Below, piece after piece: positions 9,745 to 17,143 of a stretch of DNA of 64,000 nucleotides. The position numbers and the translations under genes are program-made. Within the stretch, counting starts at the first letter, position 1. The number at the start of each line of letters is the position of its first letter. The notes under the pieces are model-generated. The model did no database searches and had not been told where the DNA came from. It saw nothing but the letters and a program-made list of their open reading frames with translations. This stretch comes from Cytophagales bacterium (GTDB taxonomy: Bacteria; Bacteroidota; Bacteroidia; Cytophagales; Microscillaceae), in assembly GCA_013298075.1 (NCBI GenBank), contig JAAFJG010000013.1, forward strand, positions 1-64,000, in the 5' to 3' direction.

Positions 9745-9880
9745 GATTCTTTTTTTGAATTGCTTCCAGATTTATTTGGAAGAGAGTAATATACAATTCA
9801 ATCTTTTGTTTTAGTCGAAATTTTTATTTTTTTTGAATTGATATTTTTCTATATTTTCAAAATAAATAGGATAAATTCAA
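9745..9880 (+). repeat. Family A dispersed repeat, diverged copy
   Basis: Starts with gaattgcttccagatttattt (degenerate version of the first hairpin), then a tttagtcgaaat remnant of the second, and ends with the shared tail gatatttttctatattttca and aaataaat. No gene is visible between rodA and tRNA-Gln. Confidence 0.75.
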
Positions 9881-9973
9881 TCTATTGCCTGCAATAATTT
9901 CCTAAGAACTCATAATTTTGAAAAAAAAATTAAAAAATTTGGAAAAAAATTTGGAAATAAAAAAAACAATCTT

Positions 9974-9981
9974 TACCTTTG
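9974..9981 (+). promoter_or_regulatory. TAnnTTTG promoter element for tRNA-Gln
   Basis: TACCTTTG with an upstream TTTG at 9950-9953 (20-nt spacer), 17 nt before the tRNA 5' end. This is a good match to the two-part Bacteroidota promoter. Confidence 0.75.
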
Positions 9982-9998
9982 CACTATCAAATTAAGAT

Positions 9999-10069
9999 TG
10001 TCCGATAGTATAATGGCAGTACAGAAGTTTTTGGTACTTTTAGTCATAGTTCGAATCTATGTCGGATAA
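9999..10069 (+). tRNA. tRNA-Gln (UUG)
   Basis: A cloverleaf folds: acceptor TGTCCGA/TCGGATA (one G-U pair), a D arm with GTA/TAC, anticodon stem GAAGT/ACTTT with loop TTTTGGT giving anticodon UUG, and T arm CATAG-TTCGAAT-CTATG. The 3' CCA is not encoded. It has its own promoter and terminator. Confidence 0.93.
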
Positions 10070-10080
10070 CTCAGTAAATT

Positions 10081-10119
10081 ACTAACAATGTATCTAAAAT
10101 ACATTGTTAGTTTTGTTTT
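10081..10119 (+). terminator. Terminator after tRNA-Gln
   Basis: ACTAACAATGTAT pairs perfectly with ATACATTGTTAGT across a 5-nt loop, followed by TTTGTTTT. Confidence 0.88.
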
Positions 10120-10211
10120 AGGTAAATATTGTTTTAAGAAAAATATAAGAATAAGTATAAATTACGTCATTTTTGTCATCAAGTTCCTACATTTTAATAT
10201 CTAATTTACTT

Positions 10212-11144
10212 ATGCCTACGGAAACGGTAAAAATTTTTTCGGGTACAAATTCAAAATATTTAGCTGAAAAAATTGCAGAATTATATGGAAAGCCATTGGG
10301 AAATATGGTTGTTCAAAGATTTGGTGATGGCGAAATTGCTCCTTTTTATGAGGAATCTGTGCGTGGTTGTGATGTATTTTTGATACAATCAACTTGCCCA
10401 CCTGCCGAAAATATCATGGAACTTTTGTTGATGATTGATGCAGCCAAAAGAGCCTCAGCCAAATATGTAACCTTAGTTGTACCTTATTTTGGATATGCAA
10501 GGCAAGATAGAAAAGACAAACCAAGAGTGGCTATCGGTGCAAAAGTAGTGGCTAATTTATTTGCAGCTGCTGGAGCAGATAGGCTCATGACATGTGATTT
10601 GCACGCAGGACAAATTCAAGGTTTTTTTGATTTCCCTGTCGATCATTTAGATGGTTTGGCTAATTTTATTCCTTATATTAAAAGTTTGGCTTTAGAAAAT
10701 CTTACTTTTGCAGCCCCAGATGTAGGCGGAGTTGGGCGTGCCAGAAGTTTTGCAAAACATTTTCAAGCGGATTTAGTTGTATGTGATAAGCATCGCAAAC
10801 GGGCCAATGAAATTGCGTCAATGCAGGTGATTGGAGATGTGAAAGATGCGAATGTGATTATCGTTGATGATATTATAGATACAGGTGGCACAATTTGCAA
10901 AGCCGCCGAAATTATATTAGAAAAAGGAGCAAAATCAGTGAGAGCAATTTGTACGCACCCAGTTTTGTCAGGCAATGCTTACGCAACCGTCAGTAATTCT
11001 TTTTTAACTGAATTGATTGTTTCGGATACATTACCTTTGGTGCAAAGTGTTCCTAAAATTAAAGTCCTAAGTGTTGGAAAATTGTTTGCAGAGGCGATTA
11101 GGCGTATTCACGAACACGAATCGATTAGTTCGTTGTTCATTTAA
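10212..11144 (+). CDS. prs: Ribose-phosphate pyrophosphokinase (PRPP synthase)
   Basis: Makes PRPP from ribose-5-phosphate and ATP for nucleotide, His and Trp synthesis. The N-terminal KIFSGTNSKYLAEKIAELYG, the catalytic flexible-loop region PYFGYARQDRKDKPR, the divalent-metal motif CDLHAGQIQGFFD and the PRPP loop VIIVDDIIDTGGT are all intact. From the ATG at 10212 the protein is 310 residues, the family norm. An in-frame TTG further upstream would add 13 unrelated residues and is not favoured. The gene is 81 nt upstream of the L25 gene, a pairing common in bacteria. Confidence 0.96.
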   Translation: MPTETVKIFSGTNSKYLAEKIAELYGKPLGNMVVQRFGDGEIAPFYEESVRGCDVFLIQSTCPPAENIMELLLMIDAAKRASAKYVTLVVPYFGYARQDRKDKPRVAIGAKVVANLFAAAGADRLMTCDLHAGQIQGFFDFPVDHLDGLANFIPYIKSLALENLTFAAPDVGGVGRARSFAKHFQADLVVCDKHRKRANEIASMQVIGDVKDANVIIVDDIIDTGGTICKAAEIILEKGAKSVRAICTHPVLSGNAYATVSNSFLTELIVSDTLPLVQSVPKIKVLSVGKLFAEAIRRIHEHESISSLFI

Positions 11145-11225
11145 AAAGGCTTGGTAACTCAAGGAGATAAGCATAGCAAAAGGCTTTGGGTTCGGTATAT
11201 GTTCAATTTTTAAATAATTAATGAA

Positions 11226-11786
11226 ATGAAATCTGTTGAGATTTTAGGTTTTAAAAGAGAAGTATTGGGTAAAAGAGATTCTCGTCATTTGCGTGAAAAC
11301 GCAAGTGTTCCTTGTATATTATATGGTGGTGAAAGTGAAATTCATTTTCATACGCCTATGATTTTCTTTAGAGATTTGGTTTATACGCCTGAAGCACACA
11401 CTGTACTTTTGAATATAGAAGGCGATGAATATAACGCAATTTTGCAAGATATTCAATTTCACCCTGTGAGTGAAGTAATTTTACACGCTGATTTTTTGTT
11501 GTTGAAAGAAGATAAACCTGTAAAAATTGCAGTTCCTGTAGTTTTTGTAGGTACTTCACCAGGCGTACAACAAGGGGGTAGATTAGTTGTAAAAATTAAA
11601 AAAATTATGATTAAAGCTTTACCAAAAAATTTACCTGATAATGTAGCTGCTGATATTAGCAAATTAGAATTAGGTAAATCTATCAAAGTAAAAGATTTAA
11701 CCGTAGAAGGTTTCGAAATTTTAGATTCTCCTGCCAATCCTGTTGCCTCTGTTGAAGTACCAAGAGGATTAAAAGGTAAAGCGTAA
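11226..11786 (+). CDS. rplY: 50S ribosomal protein L25/general stress protein Ctc
   Basis: Binds 5S rRNA in the large ribosomal subunit. At 186 residues it is the long CTC form: an N-terminal L25 domain (KREVLGKRDSRHLRENASVP, LYGG) followed by a C-terminal TL5 beta domain (VPVVFVGTSPGVQQGGRL to about residue 180). It follows prs and is probably cotranscribed. A strong hairpin with a T run lies 33 nt past the stop. Confidence 0.95.
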   Translation: MKSVEILGFKREVLGKRDSRHLRENASVPCILYGGESEIHFHTPMIFFRDLVYTPEAHTVLLNIEGDEYNAILQDIQFHPVSEVILHADFLLLKEDKPVKIAVPVVFVGTSPGVQQGGRLVVKIKKIMIKALPKNLPDNVAADISKLELGKSIKVKDLTVEGFEILDSPANPVASVEVPRGLKGKA

Positions 11787-11819
11787 TTTTTTAATTCCTT
11801 TTTTTCAGATATAAACTTT

Positions 11820-11853
11820 AAACTCTTTCTAAATGTTTAGGAAGAGTTTCTTT
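11820..11853 (+). terminator. Terminator after rplY
   Basis: AAACTCTTTCTAAA pairs with TTTAGGAAGAGTTT (one G-U pair) across a 2-nt loop, followed by CTTTATGTTTT. Confidence 0.8.
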
Positions 11854-11884
11854 ATGTTTTACCTTCAGTAAATTTGTGTGAAAA

Positions 11885-12005
11885 ATTTTTTTTTTTTTGA
11901 ATTGACTCCAAATTTATCTGGAGGATACTATACAATTCAATCGTTGGCTTTAGCCGAAATCTCTGTGTTTTTCAAATTGATATTTTTCTATCTTTTCAAA
12001 ATAAA
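11885..12005 (+). repeat. Family A dispersed repeat
   Basis: Contains gaattgactccaaatttatc, tggaggatactatacaattc, ggctttagccgaaat and the tail gatatttttctatcttttca. It lies between the rplY terminator and a second convergent hairpin. A 78-codon reading frame that crosses it is not a gene. Confidence 0.85.
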
Positions 12006-12064
12006 TTCTTGTAATGAAATCATTTATTATTTATTAAAATATGAGTTTGTACGTAAAAAAAAAC

Positions 12065-12100
12065 ATCTCACAAAAAAACCTAAATCATTTTTTGTGAGAT
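12065..12100. terminator. Convergent terminator hairpin
   Basis: ATCTCACAAAAAA pairs with TTTTTTGTGAGAT, placed just beyond the stop codon of the minus-strand zinc-ribbon gene. Confidence 0.8.
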
Positions 12101-12127
12101 ATTTATATATTTAAAAATAAAACAAAA

Positions 12128-12982
12128 TTAGTCTAAATCAGCAGCAGCAATATCAGTAAAGGAAGAAACGGCAGCCATTGCTTCCTCTTTTTTGCCCGCT
12201 GTAGCGACAGTAGTTCCTGCTTTTCTACCTCTTGTTTTTTTCTCTTCAATAATTACAATTTCTTCTACGCCTGCGAATATACGCCCACAATGCTCACACA
12301 CGATAATTTTCTTTTTCTCACGAATATCGGCTTGTCTTTGTGGTGGTACGATATTGAAACAACCGCCACACGCATCACGTTTTACCATCACAACCGCCAA
12401 ACCATTGATACTATTATCTCTAATTTTATCATAAGAACGCAACAATCTATCTTCAATATTTTTAGTTTGTTTGTCGCGGTCTTTCAATAGTTTTTGCTCG
12501 TCATTTTCGCTTTCGGCTAATATAGTGCTTAGTTCTTCTTTTTTGGAATCGAGGTCTTTTTTCCTTTCCACCAAAATTTTATCTTCTTTGGCTATGCTAT
12601 TTTGTACGCCATAAATTTCGTCTTGTGCTTTTTTTATTTTTTTGTCGCAAAGTTCCATTTCGAGTTCTTCTGCTTCAATTTCTTTGCTCAACGATTCAAA
12701 TTCACGGTTATTTCTAACGTTATTTTGTTGTTCTTTGTATTTTTGAATTAGTTTTTCGGCATCTTTTTTTCGATGTTTTTTTGATTCCACTTCACTTTCA
12801 AAACTACTTATATTGTTACCATAGTTATTGATACGCGTTTGAAGACCTATAATATCATCTTCTAAATCTTGGACTTCGTTTGGTAAATCCCCTCTTACAC
12901 GCCTAAGTTCATCTAATTTTGAATCGATGCTCTGTAATTTAAGCAAGGCGTTGAGTTTTTGTTCTATAGTACGTTCAATCAT
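12128..12982 (-). CDS. Zinc-ribbon coiled-coil protein (C4-type, CT398-like)
   Basis: A 284-residue cytoplasmic protein with a long antiparallel coiled coil (about residues 15-175, very rich in E, K and D) followed by a four-Cys zinc ribbon: CGGCFNIVPPQ near 198 and CEHCGRIF near 226. The tail is low-complexity (KKTRGRKAGTTVATAGKKEE). This architecture is the widely conserved C4-type zinc-ribbon family (Chlamydia CT398/Helicobacter HP0958 type), whose members bind sigma-54 or RNA in some bacteria. The function here is not known. I prefer the ATG at 12982 over a TTG 81 nt upstream, because the family normally starts a few residues before the coil. Confidence 0.85.
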   Translation of the reverse strand: MIERTIEQKLNALLKLQSIDSKLDELRRVRGDLPNEVQDLEDDIIGLQTRINNYGNNISSFESEVESKKHRKKDAEKLIQKYKEQQNNVRNNREFESLSKEIEAEELEMELCDKKIKKAQDEIYGVQNSIAKEDKILVERKKDLDSKKEELSTILAESENDEQKLLKDRDKQTKNIEDRLLRSYDKIRDNSINGLAVVMVKRDACGGCFNIVPPQRQADIREKKKIIVCEHCGRIFAGVEEIVIIEEKKTRGRKAGTTVATAGKKEEAMAAVSSFTDIAAADLD

Positions 12983-13253
12983 AATGAATGAAATATTTTC
13001 TTGGGTTGCAAATGAATAAAAAAAATTAGCTACAAAGTTCGTTTTTTTTTTGTTATTTTCCAAAAAAAATAAGACTTTTATTGTATTTAATCAAAATAAA
13101 AATAAATGAATTGCTTTTTATGATTTTTTAAAATTATTTTATTTGTTTATAAATCATTGACTATCAAATATTTATAAAATAAAAAACGAAAAAAATATGA
13201 AATACAAAGTATCTAAAAATTAAATCACACACATAAAAAAATTTGTTTTTAGT

Positions 13254-13339
13254 TCCCTCACCACTGGGGAGGATTAGGGTGGGGCTTACTTTTTCAACAA
13301 AAAATACGCCCCACCCCAGCCCTCCCCGAAGGTGAGGGA
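13254..13339. repeat. Family C MITE-like inverted repeat, short copy
   Basis: Two 32-base arms, TCCCTCACCACTGGGGAGGA... (13254-13285) and its inverse ending GAAGGTGAGGGA (13308-13339), with about six mismatches, flank a 22-base centre. It lies in the 460-base gap between the zinc-ribbon gene and the aminotransferase. I see no gene in the rest of that gap. Confidence 0.85.
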
Positions 13340-13444
13340 GTTTTTAATTTCTTATAAAAGATGTAATTTACACTAAGAATTTTATATTTTCAACAAAATC
13401 GTTTTATACTTCATAGTTCATATTTTATCTTTATATTTTCGAAA

Positions 13445-14668
13445 CTAAACCATTTCTTTTGTCAATACTTTTTCGAAAGCATTAGTTATTTTTGTGGTTA
13501 ATTCTTTTATTTGCTCGTCAGTCCAAGCTACTTTCACGACAAAAGAAATCAATCGTGCCATCAAATTTTCGGTAATTGGTAAATATTCTTTGTAATTATT
13601 ATAATCTTGTGGCGTTTCGACAATATTCGCATAAATCGGCGCGGCTGATGTTAAATTACGCAAATGTTCCCAATTTTTGATATAATGAAAATTATTATCA
13701 TACCAATATTGTACGCCTGTGAGGGCAGGAACACCTTCTTCTATCAAGGCTTTGACTGCTTTTCGGGTCAATTCTTCATTCGGCAAAAAGAAATCCATAA
13801 AAGTGGCAGCATCTCCATTCGGGTCAGGAATATGTCTAAATGTAATTTCTGGGAATTTCGCCAAAGTATCGTGTAATATTTTTTTATTTTTACGTTGTTG
13901 TGCCAAAATATAATCAATTTTTCGCATTTGAGCCACGCCAACTGCTGCGTTCATTTCGCCCAAACGATAATTAAAACCAATCAAAGGATGTCCTTCTGCC
14001 CCACGATTATCGCCAATATGATCATGTCCATGGTCAGAAAATTGGTCGGCTCTGTGATATAAATTGGTATCATTAGTAATCATTGCTCCACCTTCTCCAC
14101 AAGTAATAATTTTAAAGAAATCAAAAGAAAAAGTACCTACTTTCCCAAAAGTTCCCGCAGGTTTTCCTTTGTAAGATGCCCCCAAACCTTGTGCAGTATC
14201 TTCGATAATAGTGATATTATGTGCTTCGCAAATTTGCATAATTTCCTCAATTTTTGCCATCGAACCGCACATATGCACCAAAACAATCGCTTTTGTTTTG
14301 GGAGTAATGGCTTTTTTCAATCCTTCGGGACTAATACACAATGTTTCGTCTATTTCTGCAAAAACAGGCAATGCACCCGCCAACAACGCTCCTTCCACAG
14401 TCGCAATGTACGTAAAAGGTGGTACAATTACTTCATCACCCAAACCAACTCCACACGCAGCCATCGCAATAGCCACCGCCGTAGAACCACTCGAACAAGC
14501 CAAAGCGTGTTTTACGCCATTAAATTGTGCTAATTGATTTTCAAATTCTCTTGTTTTCCAATGTCCTTTGCGTGGAACATCATGATTATAACGAAACAAA
14601 ATTCCTGTTTCCAAGACATCATTTACTTCTTTGCGTTCTTCTACGCCAAATAATTCTGAACCGGGCAT
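13445..14668 (-). CDS. DegT/DnrJ/EryC1/StrS family aminotransferase
   Basis: A PLP-dependent enzyme of the sugar-aminotransferase family, normally acting on nucleotide-linked keto-sugars or scyllo-inosose-type substrates. Visible motifs are CSSGSTAVAIAMAACGVGLGDEVIVPPFTY (about residues 59-88), IIEDTAQGLGA (the PLP-ring Asp) and TFSFDFFKIITCGEGGA, in which Lys is the probable Schiff-base residue. The 407-residue length is normal. The canonical SFxxxK sequence is SFDFFK here, as in a subset of the family. It is a lone gene with no sugar-nucleotide genes beside it, so the substrate is open. A promoter element lies 26 nt upstream. Confidence 0.9.
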   Translation of the reverse strand: MPGSELFGVEERKEVNDVLETGILFRYNHDVPRKGHWKTREFENQLAQFNGVKHALACSSGSTAVAIAMAACGVGLGDEVIVPPFTYIATVEGALLAGALPVFAEIDETLCISPEGLKKAITPKTKAIVLVHMCGSMAKIEEIMQICEAHNITIIEDTAQGLGASYKGKPAGTFGKVGTFSFDFFKIITCGEGGAMITNDTNLYHRADQFSDHGHDHIGDNRGAEGHPLIGFNYRLGEMNAAVGVAQMRKIDYILAQQRKNKKILHDTLAKFPEITFRHIPDPNGDAATFMDFFLPNEELTRKAVKALIEEGVPALTGVQYWYDNNFHYIKNWEHLRNLTSAAPIYANIVETPQDYNNYKEYLPITENLMARLISFVVKVAWTDEQIKELTTKITNAFEKVLTKEMV

Positions 14669-14693
14669 ATTTTTATGAGTTTAATTTTGAGTG

Positions 14694-14701
14694 CAAAGTT
14701 A
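14694..14701 (-). promoter_or_regulatory. TAnnTTTG promoter element for the DegT-family gene
   Basis: TAACTTTG on the minus strand, 26 nt upstream of the ATG at 14668. Confidence 0.65.
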
Positions 14702-14724
14702 GTGATATTTTTTGAGAAAGGCAC

Positions 14725-14765
14725 AAAAAAAAGAAAGTCATTTTTTAAAACGACTTTCTTTTTTT
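14725..14765 (-). terminator. Terminator after initiator tRNA
   Basis: AAAAAGAAAGTC pairs with GACTTTCTTTTT. On the minus strand it follows the tRNA 3' end by 7 nt and ends in a long T run. Confidence 0.85.
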
Positions 14766-14771
14766 ATATAG

Positions 14772-14844
<73 letters not shown>

Positions 14845-14922
14845 ATATTGTTTTTTGATGATGCAAAGTACGCTATAATATTTGACAACTCCAAATATTT
14901 ATCGATTTATTTTTAAATTATT

Positions 14923-16701
14923 TTAATTTTTTTTTTTTCTTTCTACAAAAAACATCTGCATTTCGCCTGCATTTTTGGCTTCAATCATACCTCTTGGCAT
15001 ACATTCAAAACTATCTTTGACAATATTATAAGTTGCTTCTGATATATTTAACTTTCCTGCTTCTCCGCTACTTTCCATTCTACTTGCCAAATTAACGGTA
15101 TCTCCCCAAATATCGTAAGCAAATTTTTTCTTACCAATTACGCCTGCCACCACGCCACCTGTATGTATGCCTATGCGAACTTCAAAAATAGGTTTGTTTT
15201 GAATTATTTTTTCTTTTTTCCATTCTTCCATAAAATCTAACATATCTAAACAGGCTTCTACTGAATTATAGGCTTGTTTTTTGGAATTAAAGAAACCACC
15301 TGCAGCCATGTATCCATCTCCAATCGTTTTAATTTTATCCAGATCATATTTTTCCATAATTGCATCAAATTTTTCAAAACAAGTAGAAAGTTCTGTTACG
15401 ACTTCTTCTGCGGTCATACTTGCAGCTAATTTTGTAAACCCTTTAAAGTCCGTAAAAATAACAGATACTTGCGAATGATAACTTGGCGTAACTACTCCTT
15501 TTTCCTTTAATTCGTGGATAACGTGTGGGGGTAAAATATTCGATAATAACGATTCGGATTTATGTTGCTCTTGAATTAATATTTTGCTTTTTTCTTCCAA
15601 AGCATCTCTTTGTGCCAATATTTCCTCTGCTTGTTGTTGTATTTCTTCAGATTTTAGTTCAATTTCTGTATTTTTTTGTTGGAGCAACGAATTTGCTTTT
15701 CTTTGATTTCTCAACCAAACAATTACAAATAAAGCCAAAGCAATTAACAAAACTATACTGACTGCAAAAATAGAAAGCCATAATCTTGATTGTGTAGCAG
15801 TTGCTTTATGCGCTTGTGATTCTTTTTCTTTGATTGCTTTTTCTTTTAGTAATTTTTGGTTCTCAATTTCTTGGATAGAAAGTTCGAGATTTCGTCCAAC
15901 TATACTATCTTGCAATCTCATTTTTTCTAATTCGCTTGCTTCTAATTTTCCTGTAATTTTTGCTTTCGCTAAAATTTCGTTTTTGAGAGAAAGTTGTTTA
16001 GAGATGAGTTCGCTTACTTTTGAGCCAATCGTAGATTCTTTTGCTTTGATAGTAGATTCTTTTGCTTTGATAGTAGATTCCTTTTCTTTAATAGTATATT
16101 CCTTTTCTTTGAGTGTTTTTTCCTTTTCCATTAATTCTTTTTTGGAGAAAATTAAGGCAATATATTCTTTAAATTCACTTTGTAATTTTTGAAAATTATC
16201 GATGGCTTTTCTGTATCTTCTTTTTTTACTATCTTTTGATTTAATATTTTCGTATAAATCAATGGCATAATTATTCAAAAAATCCAACATTTGTTCTTCT
16301 TTGATTTTTTCTGTTTCCAATAATTGTTTATACACTCGATAGGCTTTTTCGTGATATACAAATGCTTCATCAGGACGCTCATCATAATAAGCCTTTGTCA
16401 ATCCTAAATAAGTATAAGTTTCAGCCAATCCTTGCGGATAATTTATCTCGACGGCTAATTTTTCTGCTTTTGTTAAATACGTTTTTGCGTCTTTATATTT
16501 TTCGTTTTCAATATATTTTTTGCCAATCAAATTCAGATTTTGAACTTGATAATACGTTTTTGTTTTGTCATTAATTTGCGTTTTTAGTTTCTCAATTAAT
16601 GCGGTATTATCTTGTTGTGCTTTTATTTGACCAGCCTTTAAAAAAAGACTGATTAAAATTAAATTAAATATAAAATAATAATTTTTAAGGTGTGTTGTCA
16701 T
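14923..16701 (-). CDS. Membrane adenylate cyclase (class III) with TPR sensor region
   Basis: Makes cyclic AMP. Order: signal peptide (to about residue 29, ending KAQQ), a tetratricopeptide-like helical region (about 30-180), a heptad coiled coil with KEKEYTIKEKESTIKAKES repeats (about 190-300), a membrane span (LWLSIFAVSIVLLIALALFV, about 308-330), a second coiled coil, then a C-terminal cyclase domain. The domain has both metal-binding Asp residues (FTDFKGFT, TIGDGYMA), a Lys three residues before GDGYM and an Asp in YDIWGDTVN (the pair that selects ATP), and the transition-state Asn/Arg (NLASRMES). The sensor part is exported and the cyclase is cytoplasmic. This is a common Bacteroidota architecture with unknown input signal. 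Confidence 0.93.
   Translation of the reverse strand: MTTHLKNYYFIFNLILISLFLKAGQIKAQQDNTALIEKLKTQINDKTKTYYQVQNLNLIGKKYIENEKYKDAKTYLTKAEKLAVEINYPQGLAETYTYLGLTKAYYDERPDEAFVYHEKAYRVYKQLLETEKIKEEQMLDFLNNYAIDLYENIKSKDSKKRRYRKAIDNFQKLQSEFKEYIALIFSKKELMEKEKTLKEKEYTIKEKESTIKAKESTIKAKESTIGSKVSELISKQLSLKNEILAKAKITGKLEASELEKMRLQDSIVGRNLELSIQEIENQKLLKEKAIKEKESQAHKATATQSRLWLSIFAVSIVLLIALALFVIVWLRNQRKANSLLQQKNTEIELKSEEIQQQAEEILAQRDALEEKSKILIQEQHKSESLLSNILPPHVIHELKEKGVVTPSYHSQVSVIFTDFKGFTKLAASMTAEEVVTELSTCFEKFDAIMEKYDLDKIKTIGDGYMAAGGFFNSKKQAYNSVEACLDMLDFMEEWKKEKIIQNKPIFEVRIGIHTGGVVAGVIGKKKFAYDIWGDTVNLASRMESSGEAGKLNISEATYNIVKDSFECMPRGMIEAKNAGEMQMFFVERKKKN
16031..16112. repeat. 21-bp tandem repeat inside the adenylate cyclase gene
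   Basis: gtagattcttttgctttgat + a occurs twice perfectly (16031-16051, 16052-16072) and then in two degenerate copies. The 21-base period encodes the heptad KESTIKA on the minus strand, so unit gain or loss keeps the frame and lengthens the coiled coil by one heptad. Confidence 0.85.
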
Positions 16702-16815
16702 TGATATTATTTAAAATAAAATACAAAATTTGTATATCTAAAATTTTGCCATTTTTCATTATTTTTTTTGAAATTTCTTAATTTATATTACATTTGTAAG
16801 AATCAATATGTTTTT

Positions 16816-16926
16816 TTATCTTTTGTTTATAATAAAAAGAGAAAAATTACGTTTGTTGTTAGTTGATTCAGACTCGTCTTTATAAATGACATAAACGTTT
16901 AAGTACGCGGCATAGAATGTTTTCAT
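16816..16926 (-). CDS. Possible 36-residue small ORF or short RNA upstream of adenylate cyclase
   Basis: On the minus strand an ATG at 16926 opens a 36-codon frame (MKTFYAAYLNVYVIYKDESE...) ending at TAA 16816-16818. A perfect TATCTTTG promoter element (16937-16930) ends only 3 nt before the ATG, so the transcript would be nearly leaderless. Local base composition (CCGCGTACTT, GACGAGTC) is higher in GC than the surrounding spacer. It may be a small protein, a leader of the cyclase transcript, or a small RNA. I recognise no family. No other gene is seen between 16702 and 17143. Confidence 0.3.
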   Translation of the reverse strand: MKTFYAAYLNVYVIYKDESESTNNKRNFSLFIINKR

Positions 16927-17104
16927 AATGCAAAGATAAATAAAATAAATAAATAAAATGTTTATATTATTATTTTTCTAATTCTTACATCTTAATTATC
17001 AAAAAATATTTCGAATAAACCGTGATAAAATTTTAAAAATAATGTTAAAAAAAGAAAAAAAATATTTTTTTTGCTAATAATATTGTAAAAAAAAGAAAAA
17101 ATAG

Positions 17105-17112
17105 TATTTTTG
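17105..17112 (+). promoter_or_regulatory. TAnnTTTG promoter element
   Basis: TATTTTTG, 31 nt upstream of the ATG at 17144. Confidence 0.6.
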
Positions 17113-17143
17113 CACAAACGTTATTTTATATTACCATAATCGT

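Noticed and set aside
11878-12114. A 78-codon plus-strand reading frame.
   Set aside because: It is made of a family A repeat and the following terminator; no start signal, no protein-like pattern.
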